Source of the DNA: Micromonospora sp. NBC_01740
GTDB taxonomy: Bacteria > Actinomycetota > Actinomycetes > Mycobacteriales > Micromonosporaceae
Assembly (NCBI RefSeq): GCF_035920365.1
Contig: NZ_CP109150.1
Coordinates: forward strand, 6,262,001 to 6,326,000
Direction of reading: 5' to 3'
DNA: 64,000 nt
The position numbers were made by a program, and so were the translations under genes. The stretch's first letter is position 1. Every line of letters starts with the position of its first letter. Below are positions 44,858-52,701 of the stretch, one piece after another. The notes under the pieces are model-generated. The model did not search any database. It saw only the letters and a list, made by a program, of their open reading frames with translations, and was not told where the DNA came from.

Positions 44858-45178
44858 TGACATCGCCTGCGGATCGGACCGCCTCGAATGAAGGACAGTC
44901 ACCTGAGGTGGGTGCGACGATTCACAAGGAAGGCGCGATCGGCGGCACTGGACGAATTCGACGCTTGCCGTCAGCAGACATGAGCCCAACTCCCCCGTGG
45001 AGCGATTACGAACTCGTGCAGGCAACGGAGCATGAATCGGCAGTTCGTGCCAATGCGCGGTCTTCGATGGGGCGAGAGTAGCCGCGCGCCTCACGCCCCG
45101 CAAGGGACTGCATTTCGCGCGCTATGTCTGGTACAGGTCGTATTTGTTCTTCCCAGCACCCGGCTCCGAAGCACCCGC

Positions 45179-45188
45179 CTGGGCACCC
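45179..45188. repeat. Left target-site duplication of the ISAs1 element
   Basis: CTGGGCACCC at 45179-45188 is identical to 46518-46527 on the other side of the element. Confidence 0.85.
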
Positions 45189-46517
45189 CAGGGCCCCGGC
45201 AAAGTCGTCAGGTGATGCCGAGTAGTGCCAGGGGGCGGCTGCTGTCGCGGGCGTGATGTCGGTTGGCGGCGGCGATGTTGGTGATTCCGGCGGTGCGGAG
45301 GGCGCTGATGGCGGCGTTGCGTAGGGCGGCCATGACCTCGGGTCCGGTTCCGGTGCGGATTTGGGATCGGTCTTCGTCGTAGGTGACGTCACGCACCCAG
45401 TGGATCTTGTTCTCGATCGACCAGTGGCCGCGGATCCATGCGGCCAGCTGTGCCGGTTTTGCTTGGTGCACGCGCAGGTCGGTGATGGCGTAGATGGTCT
45501 CGGTGGTGAAGCGTTTCGGCTGGTCCAGGCGCCGTCTGCGGCGGCGGATCTGTAGGGCTTGAGCGGCGTGGGGGAAGTCGATGCCGGTGGAGATCGTCAG
45601 GGTCTTCACGGTACGGATCTCGCGGCGGCCGTGCCCGCGGTCGGTGTCGCGGAAGGCGTCCGGGACGGCCCGCCAGGGCAGACCGGAGAGCTGGCTGTGC
45701 AGGCTCGGTTGGTTGCCCTTGACGGTCAGGATCCAGTGCGCGCCGCGTTCGGCGAGGTAGTCGACGTGCTCACGCTGGCAGTGCAGCGCGTCTGCGGTGA
45801 TCACGGTGTCGCGCAGGTCGTCGATCTGGTCGAGCAGCGGCTGGAATCGGGTGATCTCATTGGTCTTGCCGTTGACGTCGGTACTGGCCAGGACCACGCC
45901 GACCGCCTGATCGCAGGCGGCCATCACATGCCGGGCTGCGGTGTCGGTGGTGCGCGAGCCGCGCAGGGTCTTGCCGTCGACCGCGATCGCTCGCCGGGGC
46001 CCCGACGTGCCGGTAGTAGCCCGGCTGGCAAGCCAGACGCTGACTGCCGCGGTCAGTACCTGCGGGTCTATAGCCTGCAACAGCCGGCGGATCATCGCCT
46101 CGGACGGACGCCGATCCGGGGCCATGCCCAGCGCGAACGCAGTCGCCGCCGGCACGTCGGCGACCCACTCAGCGATCGCGCTGTACGACCGGTTGCCGGC
46201 CACCACCGCGCACACCGCAGCAGACACCACCACCGACAGCCGGTGCCGCACACCTCGCCGGGCCCGCGGATCAGGCAGATCGGCCAACGCAGCGAGCAGT
46301 CCGCCAGCGGCTTCGGACACGGTCAGAGCCGGTGCACACGACACCGACGAGATCAGCGATGATGGCAGGGCGGGCATGACTCACTTCGGCGATCAACACG
46401 GCGTAGGAACCTTGATGATCTTCTGAAACGGTCATGCCCGTCTTGCTGCCATCAACAACGGCGCTTCTACTCCAGTCCACTCAAGTCAGACACCGTCACG
46501 ACTTTGCCGGGGCCCTG
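45189..46517 (-). mobile_element. Complete ISAs1-family insertion sequence, 1,329 bp
   Basis: The element is bounded by perfect 20-bp inverted repeats (45189-45208 and 46498-46517) and flanked by a 10-bp direct repeat CTGGGCACCC. It carries one intact transposase gene. Perfect ends, intact gene and perfect target duplication suggest a recent insertion. It lies 426 bases upstream of the first NRPS-operon ATG, with its transposase reading toward the operon. Confidence 0.93.
45208..46377 (-). CDS. ISAs1-family DDE transposase
   Basis: The 389-residue protein starts with the N-terminal H-repeat-associated region (LADLPDPRARRGVRHRL), followed by the catalytic acidic residues in AVDGKTLRGS, ITADALH and HWSIENKIHWVRDVTYDED. 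Its stop codon lies at the inner edge of the left inverted repeat. No frameshift or stop interrupts it, so it may be active. ATG 46377 gives the usual family length. Read-through from this gene could influence the NRPS operon, which is on the same strand. Confidence 0.93.
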   Translation of the reverse strand: MPALPSSLISSVSCAPALTVSEAAGGLLAALADLPDPRARRGVRHRLSVVVSAAVCAVVAGNRSYSAIAEWVADVPAATAFALGMAPDRRPSEAMIRRLLQAIDPQVLTAAVSVWLASRATTGTSGPRRAIAVDGKTLRGSRTTDTAARHVMAACDQAVGVVLASTDVNGKTNEITRFQPLLDQIDDLRDTVITADALHCQREHVDYLAERGAHWILTVKGNQPSLHSQLSGLPWRAVPDAFRDTDRGHGRREIRTVKTLTISTGIDFPHAAQALQIRRRRRRLDQPKRFTTETIYAITDLRVHQAKPAQLAAWIRGHWSIENKIHWVRDVTYDEDRSQIRTGTGPEVMAALRNAAISALRTAGITNIAAANRHHARDSSRPLALLGIT

Positions 46518-46527
46518 CTGGGCACCC
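46518..46527. repeat. Right target-site duplication of the ISAs1 element
   Basis: CTGGGCACCC, identical to 45179-45188, directly follows the right inverted repeat. Confidence 0.85.
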
Positions 46528-46741
46528 CAACGATGGTGGGACTTTTCCCCCGGCCGGGGCCACCCATGGCCATTGATACTGCTGGCAGGCTGACGGCCAG
46601 GACGGACGAGTGCCATTGGCGCGTGGAAACTCGGAAGGTGTCAGGGGATTTGGTTGACCCCATCCCCTCGTCAGCCGACACGGGACAGTGCCTGTCTGCA
46701 CGTGGCCCCTTCAAGCGGAATTCCAGGCTCCGTCGATGGCG

Positions 46742-47095
46742 CTAACTGGAAGCATCATCCGCGACTACCGACCGTACGGGCGGGCATGGCGTTCCGACCC
46801 CCCGGACGGCGACAACTTCCCTTCCACCGCCCGTGCCGGCGGCACGGCTCATCGAGCCGGTCTTGGCGATCGAGGCATTGTGGGACGGCGATACGGCGGA
46901 TAGGGCGTACTTCTCCTTGCCGTCGTTCACCGGCCCAGCGCGCGACACCCGCAGTTCGACGAGCAGGAGCTGGCGTTCGTTCACGGTCGCGGCGCACCAG
47001 TGCTCCACCAGCACTGGTCTGCTTGGCACTCCAACGTCACTTGGCTCCGGCGTTGGGCGTGGCGCGGGCATGAAGACGGCCACCGCGTTGATCAT
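46742..47095 (-). CDS. Possible hypothetical protein of about 117 residues
   Basis: The frame runs from ATG 47095 to TAG 46742. The middle part (VLVEHWCAATVNERQLLLVEL and KEKYALSAVSPSHNAS) has a balanced amino-acid mix and mostly G/C third positions, so it may be real or a decayed gene. There is no ribosome site and no recognised family. It lies between the ISAs1 element and a transposase fragment, in a region of gene debris. The interval 46528-46741 shows nothing else. Confidence 0.3.
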   Translation of the reverse strand: MINAVAVFMPAPRPTPEPSDVGVPSRPVLVEHWCAATVNERQLLLVELRVSRAGPVNDGKEKYALSAVSPSHNASIAKTGSMSRAAGTGGGREVVAVRGVGTPCPPVRSVVADDASS

Positions 47096-47104
47096 CGATG
47101 GTTC

Positions 47105-47365
47105 GTGAGGACAACCGAAGATCGTGCGGCGGCCGTGTGCCGCAGCGTAGACCCCGCCGGGTGGCGGGTCATCCTGGACGAGGCCGTGACACGTGTTGCT
47201 GACCGGTTCGTGCGGGCCGGGCCGCGCGCGGCGGCGGCGCAGTTCGTGGAAGGGCAGCTGTCGGGCATAGAACGCAAGACCTGCTGGCCCCTCGCGGAAC
47301 GGACGGGTCACGACGATCCGCAGGCGATGCAGCGGCTGCTGCGTACGGCGGCGTGGGACGCAGCA
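47105..47365 (+). pseudogene. Truncated IS701-type transposase remnant
   Basis: From about GTG 47105 the frame encodes an N-terminal segment like that of IS701-family transposases (VADRFVRAGPRAAAAQF; then ERKTCWPLAERTGHDDPQ and AMQRLLRTAAWDA). The similarity ends abruptly at about 47360, long before a DDE domain would be complete, and the downstream sequence is unrelated. No inverted repeats were found. It is therefore the 5' stump of an old element and further evidence that this junction region is a mobile-DNA hot spot. Confidence 0.65.
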
Positions 47366-47610
47366 GGAAGGCTTCGCCCGGATCCGGACCTCGTCCCCGG
47401 CCCGGCTCACCTGGATCAACCCCGCCAGCGAGATTTTGACAAGACCCGTTGGGTCAATGTCGAGGTCCTTGAAACCCACGCCAACAAGGGCGAATACTGA
47501 CCTAAATTACGCGACACCGGGCCCCACCAGGACGGAAACAAGCATTATCTTCAATCGGGTCATCACGGACCGCACCCCGCGCGATCACGAGAGGTAGCTG
47601 GTTGCGCACC

Positions 47611-47639
47611 TTGCGTGAATGCCGAGCGTGACGAATACT
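47611..47639 (+). promoter_or_regulatory. Predicted promoter of the protease operon
   Basis: TTGCGT (47611-47616) and AATACT (47634-47639) are spaced by 17 bases. A perfect 13-bp palindrome GATCGG-A-CCGATC follows directly at 47641-47653, over the expected start point, where a repressor would fit. Confidence 0.4.
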
Positions 47640-47640
47640 G

Positions 47641-47653
47641 GATCGGACCGATC
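47641..47653. promoter_or_regulatory. Palindrome at the predicted transcription start of the protease operon
   Basis: GATCGGACCGATC, two perfect 6-bp half-sites around one base, two bases downstream of the predicted -10 element. An operator role is inferred from position only. Confidence 0.4.
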
Positions 47654-47831
47654 GGCTCACTTCCACTCCGCAAGTTGCCTCATTTCCGCGCGCAGATCCG
47701 AATGGATCTGTTCGCCTCCCGTGCGCCAATTCGGGCCGCCGCCACAGTAAGAACGAGTTGCCCTTTGCCGTGCTCTCCGAACGCGGATGCGCCCTGCCCG
47801 GGAACACCACAATCGAAAGGAGAAAGGCTAC

Positions 47832-48845
47832 ATGCCCTTGTCCGTGCCCGACCTCGCCTCGCTCGACGACACCCCGGTGACGATCCGGTCGACGGCATTT
47901 CCCAACGTGTTCCTGCGACTGGCCGGTGGTGGCGTGACCGCCGCCACCTCCACCGGCGGTGGGTACGTCAACTGCCAGTACACCCCGGTCGGCGACTTCG
48001 AGCGGTTCAGGGTCCGCAGGCAAACTGACGGCACGTACTCGTTCGAGTCGGTGTTCTTTCCGAACGTGTACGTGCGGATGGACGGCACCGGTGTCACCTC
48101 GCAGACCGTCAACGGTGGCGGAACGGTGAACTGCCAGTTCACCCCGGCCGGCAGCCCGCCCAGCGCCTACGAGCGGTTCAAGGCCAAGGCGCAGGCGGAC
48201 GGGTCGATGTCGTTCGAGTCGGCAGCCTTCCCGAACGTGTACCTGCGTATGGAAGCTTCCGGGTTCACCGCCAACAACGGCAACGGTGGCGGCACGGTGA
48301 ACTGTCAGTACAACGCCAACGGCGGGTCGCACGAGAAGTTCTTCATCAACATGGTCGACCAGCGGCTGAACTTCGCCATGCAGCCCCAGGTGCAGACCCA
48401 GTGGTGCTGGGCGGCGAGCGCGGTCAGCATCGCCGCGTTCTACAACGCGAACACGAACTGGACCCAGTGCTCGCTGGTCAACGCGGAGCGCGGGGTGAAC
48501 AACTGCTGTGGCGACGCCGGCGCGAACTGGCCGTGCAACCAGGGTTCCTGGCCGGAGGGGCCGATGCAGCGGGTCGGGCACCTTCGTGAGCGCTTGGTCG
48601 GCGTGCTGACCCCGGCCCAGGTCGGAGCCGAGTTGGCCAAGTCCCGGCCGTTCGCGATAAACACGGCCTGGGCCGGCGGCGGGGGGCACATCCTCGTGGT
48701 ACGGGGACGCTACGTCGCCGACGGCGTGGAGTACGTGAGCGTCGGGGACCCGTGGTACGGGGACTCGGACGTGACGTACGAGGCCTTCCGGAACCGGTAC
48801 CAGGGCAGTGGTAGCTGGACCCACACCTACAAGACGCAGGCCTGA
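47832..48845 (+). CDS. Beta-trefoil-like repeat protein fused to a papain-like cysteine protease
   Basis: The 337-residue protein has three similar repeats at about 22-70, 75-128 and 132-173, each with FPNVxLRM and GGGxVNCQ. These look like fascin/ricin-type beta-trefoil lobes that often bind sugars. A papain-like (AvrRpt2/C39-like) domain follows: QTQWCWAAS with the nucleophile at Cys192, GGGGHILVV with His286 and GDPWYGD with Asp306. There is no signal peptide, so secretion would need another route. ATG 47832 has AAAGGAGAAAGG upstream. The next gene starts 12 bases after its stop. The pair might be a self-acting enzyme with an inhibitor or a toxin with immunity, which is inference. Confidence 0.8.
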   Translation: MPLSVPDLASLDDTPVTIRSTAFPNVFLRLAGGGVTAATSTGGGYVNCQYTPVGDFERFRVRRQTDGTYSFESVFFPNVYVRMDGTGVTSQTVNGGGTVNCQFTPAGSPPSAYERFKAKAQADGSMSFESAAFPNVYLRMEASGFTANNGNGGGTVNCQYNANGGSHEKFFINMVDQRLNFAMQPQVQTQWCWAASAVSIAAFYNANTNWTQCSLVNAERGVNNCCGDAGANWPCNQGSWPEGPMQRVGHLRERLVGVLTPAQVGAELAKSRPFAINTAWAGGGGHILVVRGRYVADGVEYVSVGDPWYGDSDVTYEAFRNRYQGSGSWTHTYKTQA

Positions 48846-48856
48846 GGAGCTACGGA

Positions 48857-49429
48857 ATGCCGGTGCACATGCCCGACCCGCAGGGCGTACCCGACAAGGT
48901 CCGCGCGAAGCTGAACGCCCTCGCCGACAGCGGTCGATTCTCCACCAAGGCCCTACGCCAGGCCCGCAAGGAGAACCTCGACCTGAACACCCCGCACCAG
49001 GTCTTCACCCTCGGACTGGACGTCGTCACCGCCGGCGGCGGCCTCGACCAGGCGCAGCCGGTCGGCTGGCGGTTCCTGGTCGTCGACGGCGGCCAGCTCA
49101 TCGCCAGCGCCGAGACCGCCGAGAAGCCGGACGGCACACACGAGGTGGCGCAGTTCACCGAGGGGCCGTTCGTCGCCGCCACCGACAAGGCGCTGAAGAT
49201 CGCCAACCGGCTGCCCCAGGTAGCGGCGGCGAGCTTCGAACTGCGCCTGCTCCGCGTGTCCGCCCTGTATGTGATGGCGCTCTGGTTGCATTCGCCGCTG
49301 GTCGACCTGCTGGTGCCGCTGGCTCCGTCGCCGATCGGCAAGGACGGCAAGCCGCTACTCCCGGCTGTGTTCCTCGACGACCTGCGCAAACTGGCCGGCA
49401 AGATGGGCCCGCCCGAAAGTTCCGCCTAA
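48857..49429 (+). CDS. Unknown protein paired with the papain-like protease
   Basis: The 190-residue product has a basic helical start (KVRAKLNALADSGRFSTKALRQ), a central beta-rich part (GWRFLVVDGGQLIASAETAE) and a hydrophobic helix near residue 140 (VSALYVMALWLHSPLVDLLV) that is more amphipathic than membrane-spanning. No family is recognised. GAGGAGCTACGG precedes ATG 48857. It shares a transcript with the protease and ends in a strong terminator, so it is a dedicated partner: inhibitor, substrate or delivery factor are all possible. Confidence 0.7.
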   Translation: MPVHMPDPQGVPDKVRAKLNALADSGRFSTKALRQARKENLDLNTPHQVFTLGLDVVTAGGGLDQAQPVGWRFLVVDGGQLIASAETAEKPDGTHEVAQFTEGPFVAATDKALKIANRLPQVAAASFELRLLRVSALYVMALWLHSPLVDLLVPLAPSPIGKDGKPLLPAVFLDDLRKLAGKMGPPESSA

Positions 49430-49472
49430 CCGCCTGCCGGGGCCAGGGCCGCACCCTGGCCCCGGCAGGCGG
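49430..49472 (+). terminator. Very strong hairpin terminator of the protease operon
   Basis: A perfect 19-bp stem (49430-49448 with 49454-49472) with loop CCGCA starts at the base after the TAA stop. Confidence 0.88.
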
Positions 49473-49498
49473 TGCGGACGGCCCGGCGGGGCCCGCGA

Positions 49499-49753
49499 TC
49501 AGGACCATTCGGAGACCTCGTAGTCGCCCCTGTCGCCACGGGCCCGCATCGTGGCCACCACCGCCTTGGCGTCGGACTCGAACGGCGTCCGGGCCGCCTC
49601 GACCACCTGCCAGCTCCCTCCCGGCGCCAGACGAGCCACCCTGCGGCCGATCGCAACCTCGCCTGCGCGGGCGCGCAGCCGCTCGGCGAACAGATGGCCG
49701 GCCGTCGCATAGCCCGACAGGAATGGGTGACCCCCGCCTCCACCGGTAACCAT
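49499..49753 (-). CDS. Small hypothetical protein
   Basis: The 84-residue frame from ATG 49753 to TGA 49499 encodes a Gly-rich start and a charged alpha/beta tail (GSWQVVEAARTPFESDAKAV, ending GDRGDYEVSEWS). Composition and third-position bias are protein-like, but the ribosome site is weak and the family is unknown. It ends close to the protease-operon terminator. Confidence 0.45.
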   Translation of the reverse strand: MVTGGGGGHPFLSGYATAGHLFAERLRARAGEVAIGRRVARLAPGGSWQVVEAARTPFESDAKAVVATMRARGDRGDYEVSEWS

Positions 49754-49946
49754 GAGCAGTTTCTGCCTTGTGTGGTTCGTCAGCGTCGCGCCTGTGACCC
49801 CATGGCCTGCTCGGAATCCCCACCCTTCGTATCCGTGACAGCGAGGGCTGGTCGGCTGGAGAACTCCGCATCAGTCGCGTTGGAGCGATCCAACAGCAGG
49901 CACCTTCGCGACATGGGGCTGGTGCAAGCCGGTCAGGGGGTCACAC

Positions 49947-50051
49947 GTGCGTAGATGGTGGATGCTGGCGCTCATCCTGCGGTTCGTCGCGGTGTCCGGC
50001 GTCGCGGAGCGGGCCTACCTCACCCGCCGCCGCGACCAGCTCGCCAGCTGA
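49947..50051 (+). CDS. Possible 34-residue membrane peptide
   Basis: GTG 49947 with AGGGGG upstream opens a frame that encodes RRWWMLALILRFVAVSG followed by a basic tail RRRDQLAS. The arrangement (short charged start, one hydrophobic helix, basic end) fits a small single-span membrane protein. Nothing else supports it. The rest of 49754-50122 shows no gene. Confidence 0.3.
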   Translation: MRRWWMLALILRFVAVSGVAERAYLTRRRDQLAS

Positions 50052-50122
50052 CCGACACGTGGCGCCAGCCCGTCCCAGCACCGTTCGTGGCCAGATCAGT
50101 GTCCATGATCATGAAATGCCGA

Positions 50123-50728
50123 TCACGGCGTGGGCGGAGGCTTGGCCTTCTGCGGGTAGATCGTCTCGTGACGGGCCAGCATGGCGACGAACTCGCCGAT
50201 CTTCCGCTCGCGGGTCTGCGCCCGTTTGACCCCGTTGACACGGTGGATGAGAGCGAACCGGTTGGTCTTGGTGAGTACGTCGAACATGGCCTGGGCGGCG
50301 GGGTCGGCAGCGATGGCGGCGAGGAGGTCGTCCGGCACCTCGGCTTCCGACGGCGGGGCGTAGGCGGCCGCCCACCGCCCGTCCGCCTTCGCGGCTTCCA
50401 CCGCGGCCCGGCCGGAGGGCAGCATCCGCCCCTGCTCCTCCAGCCGCGCCACGTGGGCGACGTTGCGTTGCGACCAGGAACTGCGGGGCCGGCGCGGGGT
50501 GAACCGGATCCAGGAGGTCTCCTGGTCCCGCTTACGAGCCTGCCCATCGATCCAGCCGAAACACAGGGCCTCGTCGACCGCCTGCTGCCAGGTCAGCGTC
50601 GTGACCGTGCCGCCCTTCCTGGTCAGGGCGAGCCAGACACCGGGCGACGTGGCGTGGTTGGCCGACAACCACGCCCGCAGCGACTCGGCGTCCACGACGA
50701 TCAACTCATCCAGTTCGGCGCTCACCAT
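50123..50728 (-). CDS. YdeI/OmpD-associated family protein
   Basis: The 201-residue product contains the family's N-terminal region (AWLSANHATSPGVWLALTRKG) and the conserved ALCFGWIDGQARKRD and WIRFTPRRPRSSWSQRN segments, then the C-terminal block with YPQKAKPPPTP. The biochemical role of the family is unclear; some members have been linked to protection from antimicrobial peptides. The gene is a single transcription unit with ATG 50728. Confidence 0.85.
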   Translation of the reverse strand: MVSAELDELIVVDAESLRAWLSANHATSPGVWLALTRKGGTVTTLTWQQAVDEALCFGWIDGQARKRDQETSWIRFTPRRPRSSWSQRNVAHVARLEEQGRMLPSGRAAVEAAKADGRWAAAYAPPSEAEVPDDLLAAIAADPAAQAMFDVLTKTNRFALIHRVNGVKRAQTRERKIGEFVAMLARHETIYPQKAKPPPTP

Positions 50729-50888
50729 GACGGCAGGCTATCGCTGCGCCGTGGCCGCAGCCTCTGCCTGTGGGACAGCCCGGCTCGTCGGGCTGCCGGC
50801 GCATGCCGTTCGGCGATCCCTCTTCGGTCCACGCCCTGTGGAACTGTGCGCACTCGGCCGCCAATGACCCCACTCCTCGAACGCGTTC

Positions 50889-51240
50889 TCAGACCGCTCG
50901 AACCTCGGCGAGCCGCCTGACCGCGTACTCGTCGTCCCAGCGACGGCGGCTTCCCAGGCGGCCGACGCCTGCCCGGTGATGTCGAGCGCGCCGTCGTCGA
51001 GGCCGGCGGCGTTGCCGGGCAGCACGAGGTCGGGGACGTCGACGTACGACTCGTCCCAGTCGATCAGCGCGACCTGCTCGCGGTCATGCGGACGTTGCCA
51101 GGGTTGTTGGGTTGCCGTGGACGACGCACGTCCGACGTCCGGTGAGCCGCGCCCACGCTGCTCGGCATCGAGCAACACTCTCCGGGGGCATCGCGCCGAG
51201 GTCGATCTTCGTCCCGGTCTCGGCGTGCAGGAGGTCGGTC
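50889..51240 (-). pseudogene. Frameshifted, 5'-truncated aminoglycoside-phosphotransferase-like gene
   Basis: Pieces of a phosphotransferase C-terminus occur in successive minus-strand frames: LLHAETGTKIDLGAMP, then VVHGNP, NPGNVRMTA, VALIDWDESYVDVPDLVLP (the Mg-binding IDWDE), and after another shift WDDEYAVRRLAEVRAV. At least three frame changes and loss of the N-terminal half show it is inactive. It lies between the YdeI-family gene and a DUF4304-like gene that begins at 51285. Confidence 0.7.
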
Positions 51241-51284
51241 GACGATCTGCGGCCTGTCGGGGGCGCGCTGTACCGTGCCGCCTC

Positions 51285-51962
51285 GTGAACGCCTTGCTAC
51301 GACGGTTCGTCGAACTCATCGAAGCCGACCTGGCAGCCGCCGACTTCGTCCGCCGCGGGCCGGTCTTCCGGTACTTCGACCGCGATGGCAACGGCATCGC
51401 CCTCGACATCCAGCGCACCACCGCGCTGAGGGGAGAGGTCGAATTCTTCATCAACGTCGGGGTGCTGCTCGCCCCGCACCTGCGGTACTACTTCGGGGAG
51501 AACGATCCCCGCCGTGACGCCATGCCGCACCACAGCGTCTGGCACCACCGACTGGTGGCGACCGACGACACCGCGGAGCTGTCCGACCACACGTTCTCGC
51601 TGGCCACGGAAGCCGACGCGGAACGCGCCGCCACCATCGTGCGGACCTGGCTGGCGGAGAACCTGCCTCGCATGAAGAGCTGGCTGGGCGACTTCGACGC
51701 GATGCTCGCCGCCATCGAGGCAGACCGCGACCGATCCGCCCGGGCCCGCGCCGAGCAGCTCGCCTCCGGACGGTGGAAGGCCGGCCGTTGGCCGGACGGA
51801 AGTTGGAGTGGCGGCGTCATCCGCGCCTACGCGCACGCTCAGCGCGGCGACGTGGACGCGGTCACGGCCGAGACCGCGGGCTGGCACGACCACAGCCCCG
51901 ACTCGCTGGCCGCCGACGCCCTGGCACTCGCCAGCCAGCGCCTCACCGAACGGCAGGGATGA
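51285..51962 (+). CDS. DUF4304-like protein
   Basis: The 225-residue product starts VNALLRRFVELIEADLAAADFVRRG, then FRYFDRDGNGIALDIQR, the layout of DUF4304 proteins (a domain of unknown function often near toxin-immunity loci). GTG 51285 is chosen because homology-like sequence starts there; the upstream frame runs through the phosphotransferase pseudogene. A TACCGT motif 9-14 bases before the GTG suggests a very short leader. Its stop overlaps the next ATG (ATGA). Confidence 0.65.
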   Translation: MNALLRRFVELIEADLAAADFVRRGPVFRYFDRDGNGIALDIQRTTALRGEVEFFINVGVLLAPHLRYYFGENDPRRDAMPHHSVWHHRLVATDDTAELSDHTFSLATEADAERAATIVRTWLAENLPRMKSWLGDFDAMLAAIEADRDRSARARAEQLASGRWKAGRWPDGSWSGGVIRAYAHAQRGDVDAVTAETAGWHDHSPDSLAADALALASQRLTERQG

Positions 51963-52462
51963 TCGTGGGCTACTCCGGTCTTGTCATCATCGCCCGCACC
52001 GGCGACACGCGGCTCGACGAACTGGCGTGCGTCGACGACCTGTTCGTGGCCGTGACCGACAACGTCCGCGCCGACGGCTGGCGGATCGGGTTCCTCGGCC
52101 CGGTCGACGACACCTCGCCCGACGACCTGGCCAACGACCTCGCGCTGGAGACGACGGCACCGGCCATCGCGCTGTCGGTCTTCGACAGCGACTGCGCCTT
52201 CGCCACGGCGGCCGACCCCGCCGGCGAGGCCGTCGAGTTCTACCTCAACGAGGAGGTCGTCCGGGCTCTCGTCGACGACGACGACAGGTTCGAGCCGCTC
52301 AACAGCCAGGCCGCCGCCGGACTGCTGCGATGGGCCGAGAAGGCGGGCCTCGTCGCCGGCCCCGATCGACTCGCGAGCGCACTTGAGGAGCGTCCGGGTC
52401 CGTTCGGGGACGGAATCGTCGAGCTCACCGGGGCCCTCGGCATCGCGGCGCCTCCCGGCTAG
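51959..52462 (+). CDS. Hypothetical protein coupled to the DUF4304-like gene
   Basis: The 167-residue acidic protein (SGLVIIARTGDTRLDELACV, FYLNEEVVRALVDDDDRFEP) has an alpha/beta composition and no membrane segment. It is not recognised as a family here. The ATG at 51959 overlaps the previous stop, so the two proteins are probably made together. Acidic small proteins of this kind are common among immunity proteins, but no toxin is encoded nearby. Confidence 0.65.
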   Translation: MIVGYSGLVIIARTGDTRLDELACVDDLFVAVTDNVRADGWRIGFLGPVDDTSPDDLANDLALETTAPAIALSVFDSDCAFATAADPAGEAVEFYLNEEVVRALVDDDDRFEPLNSQAAAGLLRWAEKAGLVAGPDRLASALEERPGPFGDGIVELTGALGIAAPPG

Positions 52463-52665
52463 AGATCGCGGGCCGCGCGGATCGCGGCGGAACCGGAGAC
52501 GAATGTCGAGTTGGCCGGGCAACGTCGGTTCGGGTCCGGCACGATGGGCTGGGCGGTGTCGGTGTCCGGCTGCTGTTGGGCGTACATCTGATCCTCGCGG
52601 CCGTAGCCGGACGCGACGGTGACCACCGGCACCACACTCGCCAGACTCGGAGCCGATGTCGGCAT
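52459..52665 (-). CDS. Possible small protein in the opposite strand of the intergenic gap
   Basis: ATG 52665 has GAGGGG upstream and the 68-residue frame ends at TAG 52459, overlapping the end of the plus-strand gene. Third positions are nearly all G or C and the composition (GYGREDQMYAQQQPD, PNRRCPANSTFVSGSAA) is protein-like. It fills an otherwise empty 239-base gap. No family is recognised. Confidence 0.4.
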   Translation of the reverse strand: MPTSAPSLASVVPVVTVASGYGREDQMYAQQQPDTDTAQPIVPDPNRRCPANSTFVSGSAAIRAARDL

Positions 52666-52701
52666 GCTGCCCCTCGCCGGGGCAGCCGGGAGGAGGACGC
52701 G

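Larger units (their letters stand above)
44764..45188. other. Leader/promoter region of the NRPS operon up to the IS element
   Basis: These 425 bases hold no supportable gene and have lower G+C than the surroundings, as expected of a promoter region. They contain a perfect 16-bp palindrome at 44842-44857 but no convincing -35/-10 pair was found by eye on the minus strand. The ISAs1 element begins at 45189, so part of the original upstream region has been displaced to beyond 46527. Confidence 0.5.
47366..47831. other. 466-base gene-free stretch before the protease gene
   Basis: No supportable gene is seen. A short minus-strand frame (VGFKDLDIDPTGLVKI) near 47435-47480 may be another transposon fragment. 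The right half contains a candidate promoter and palindrome for the protease operon and a long leader of about 185 bases. Confidence 0.45.
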
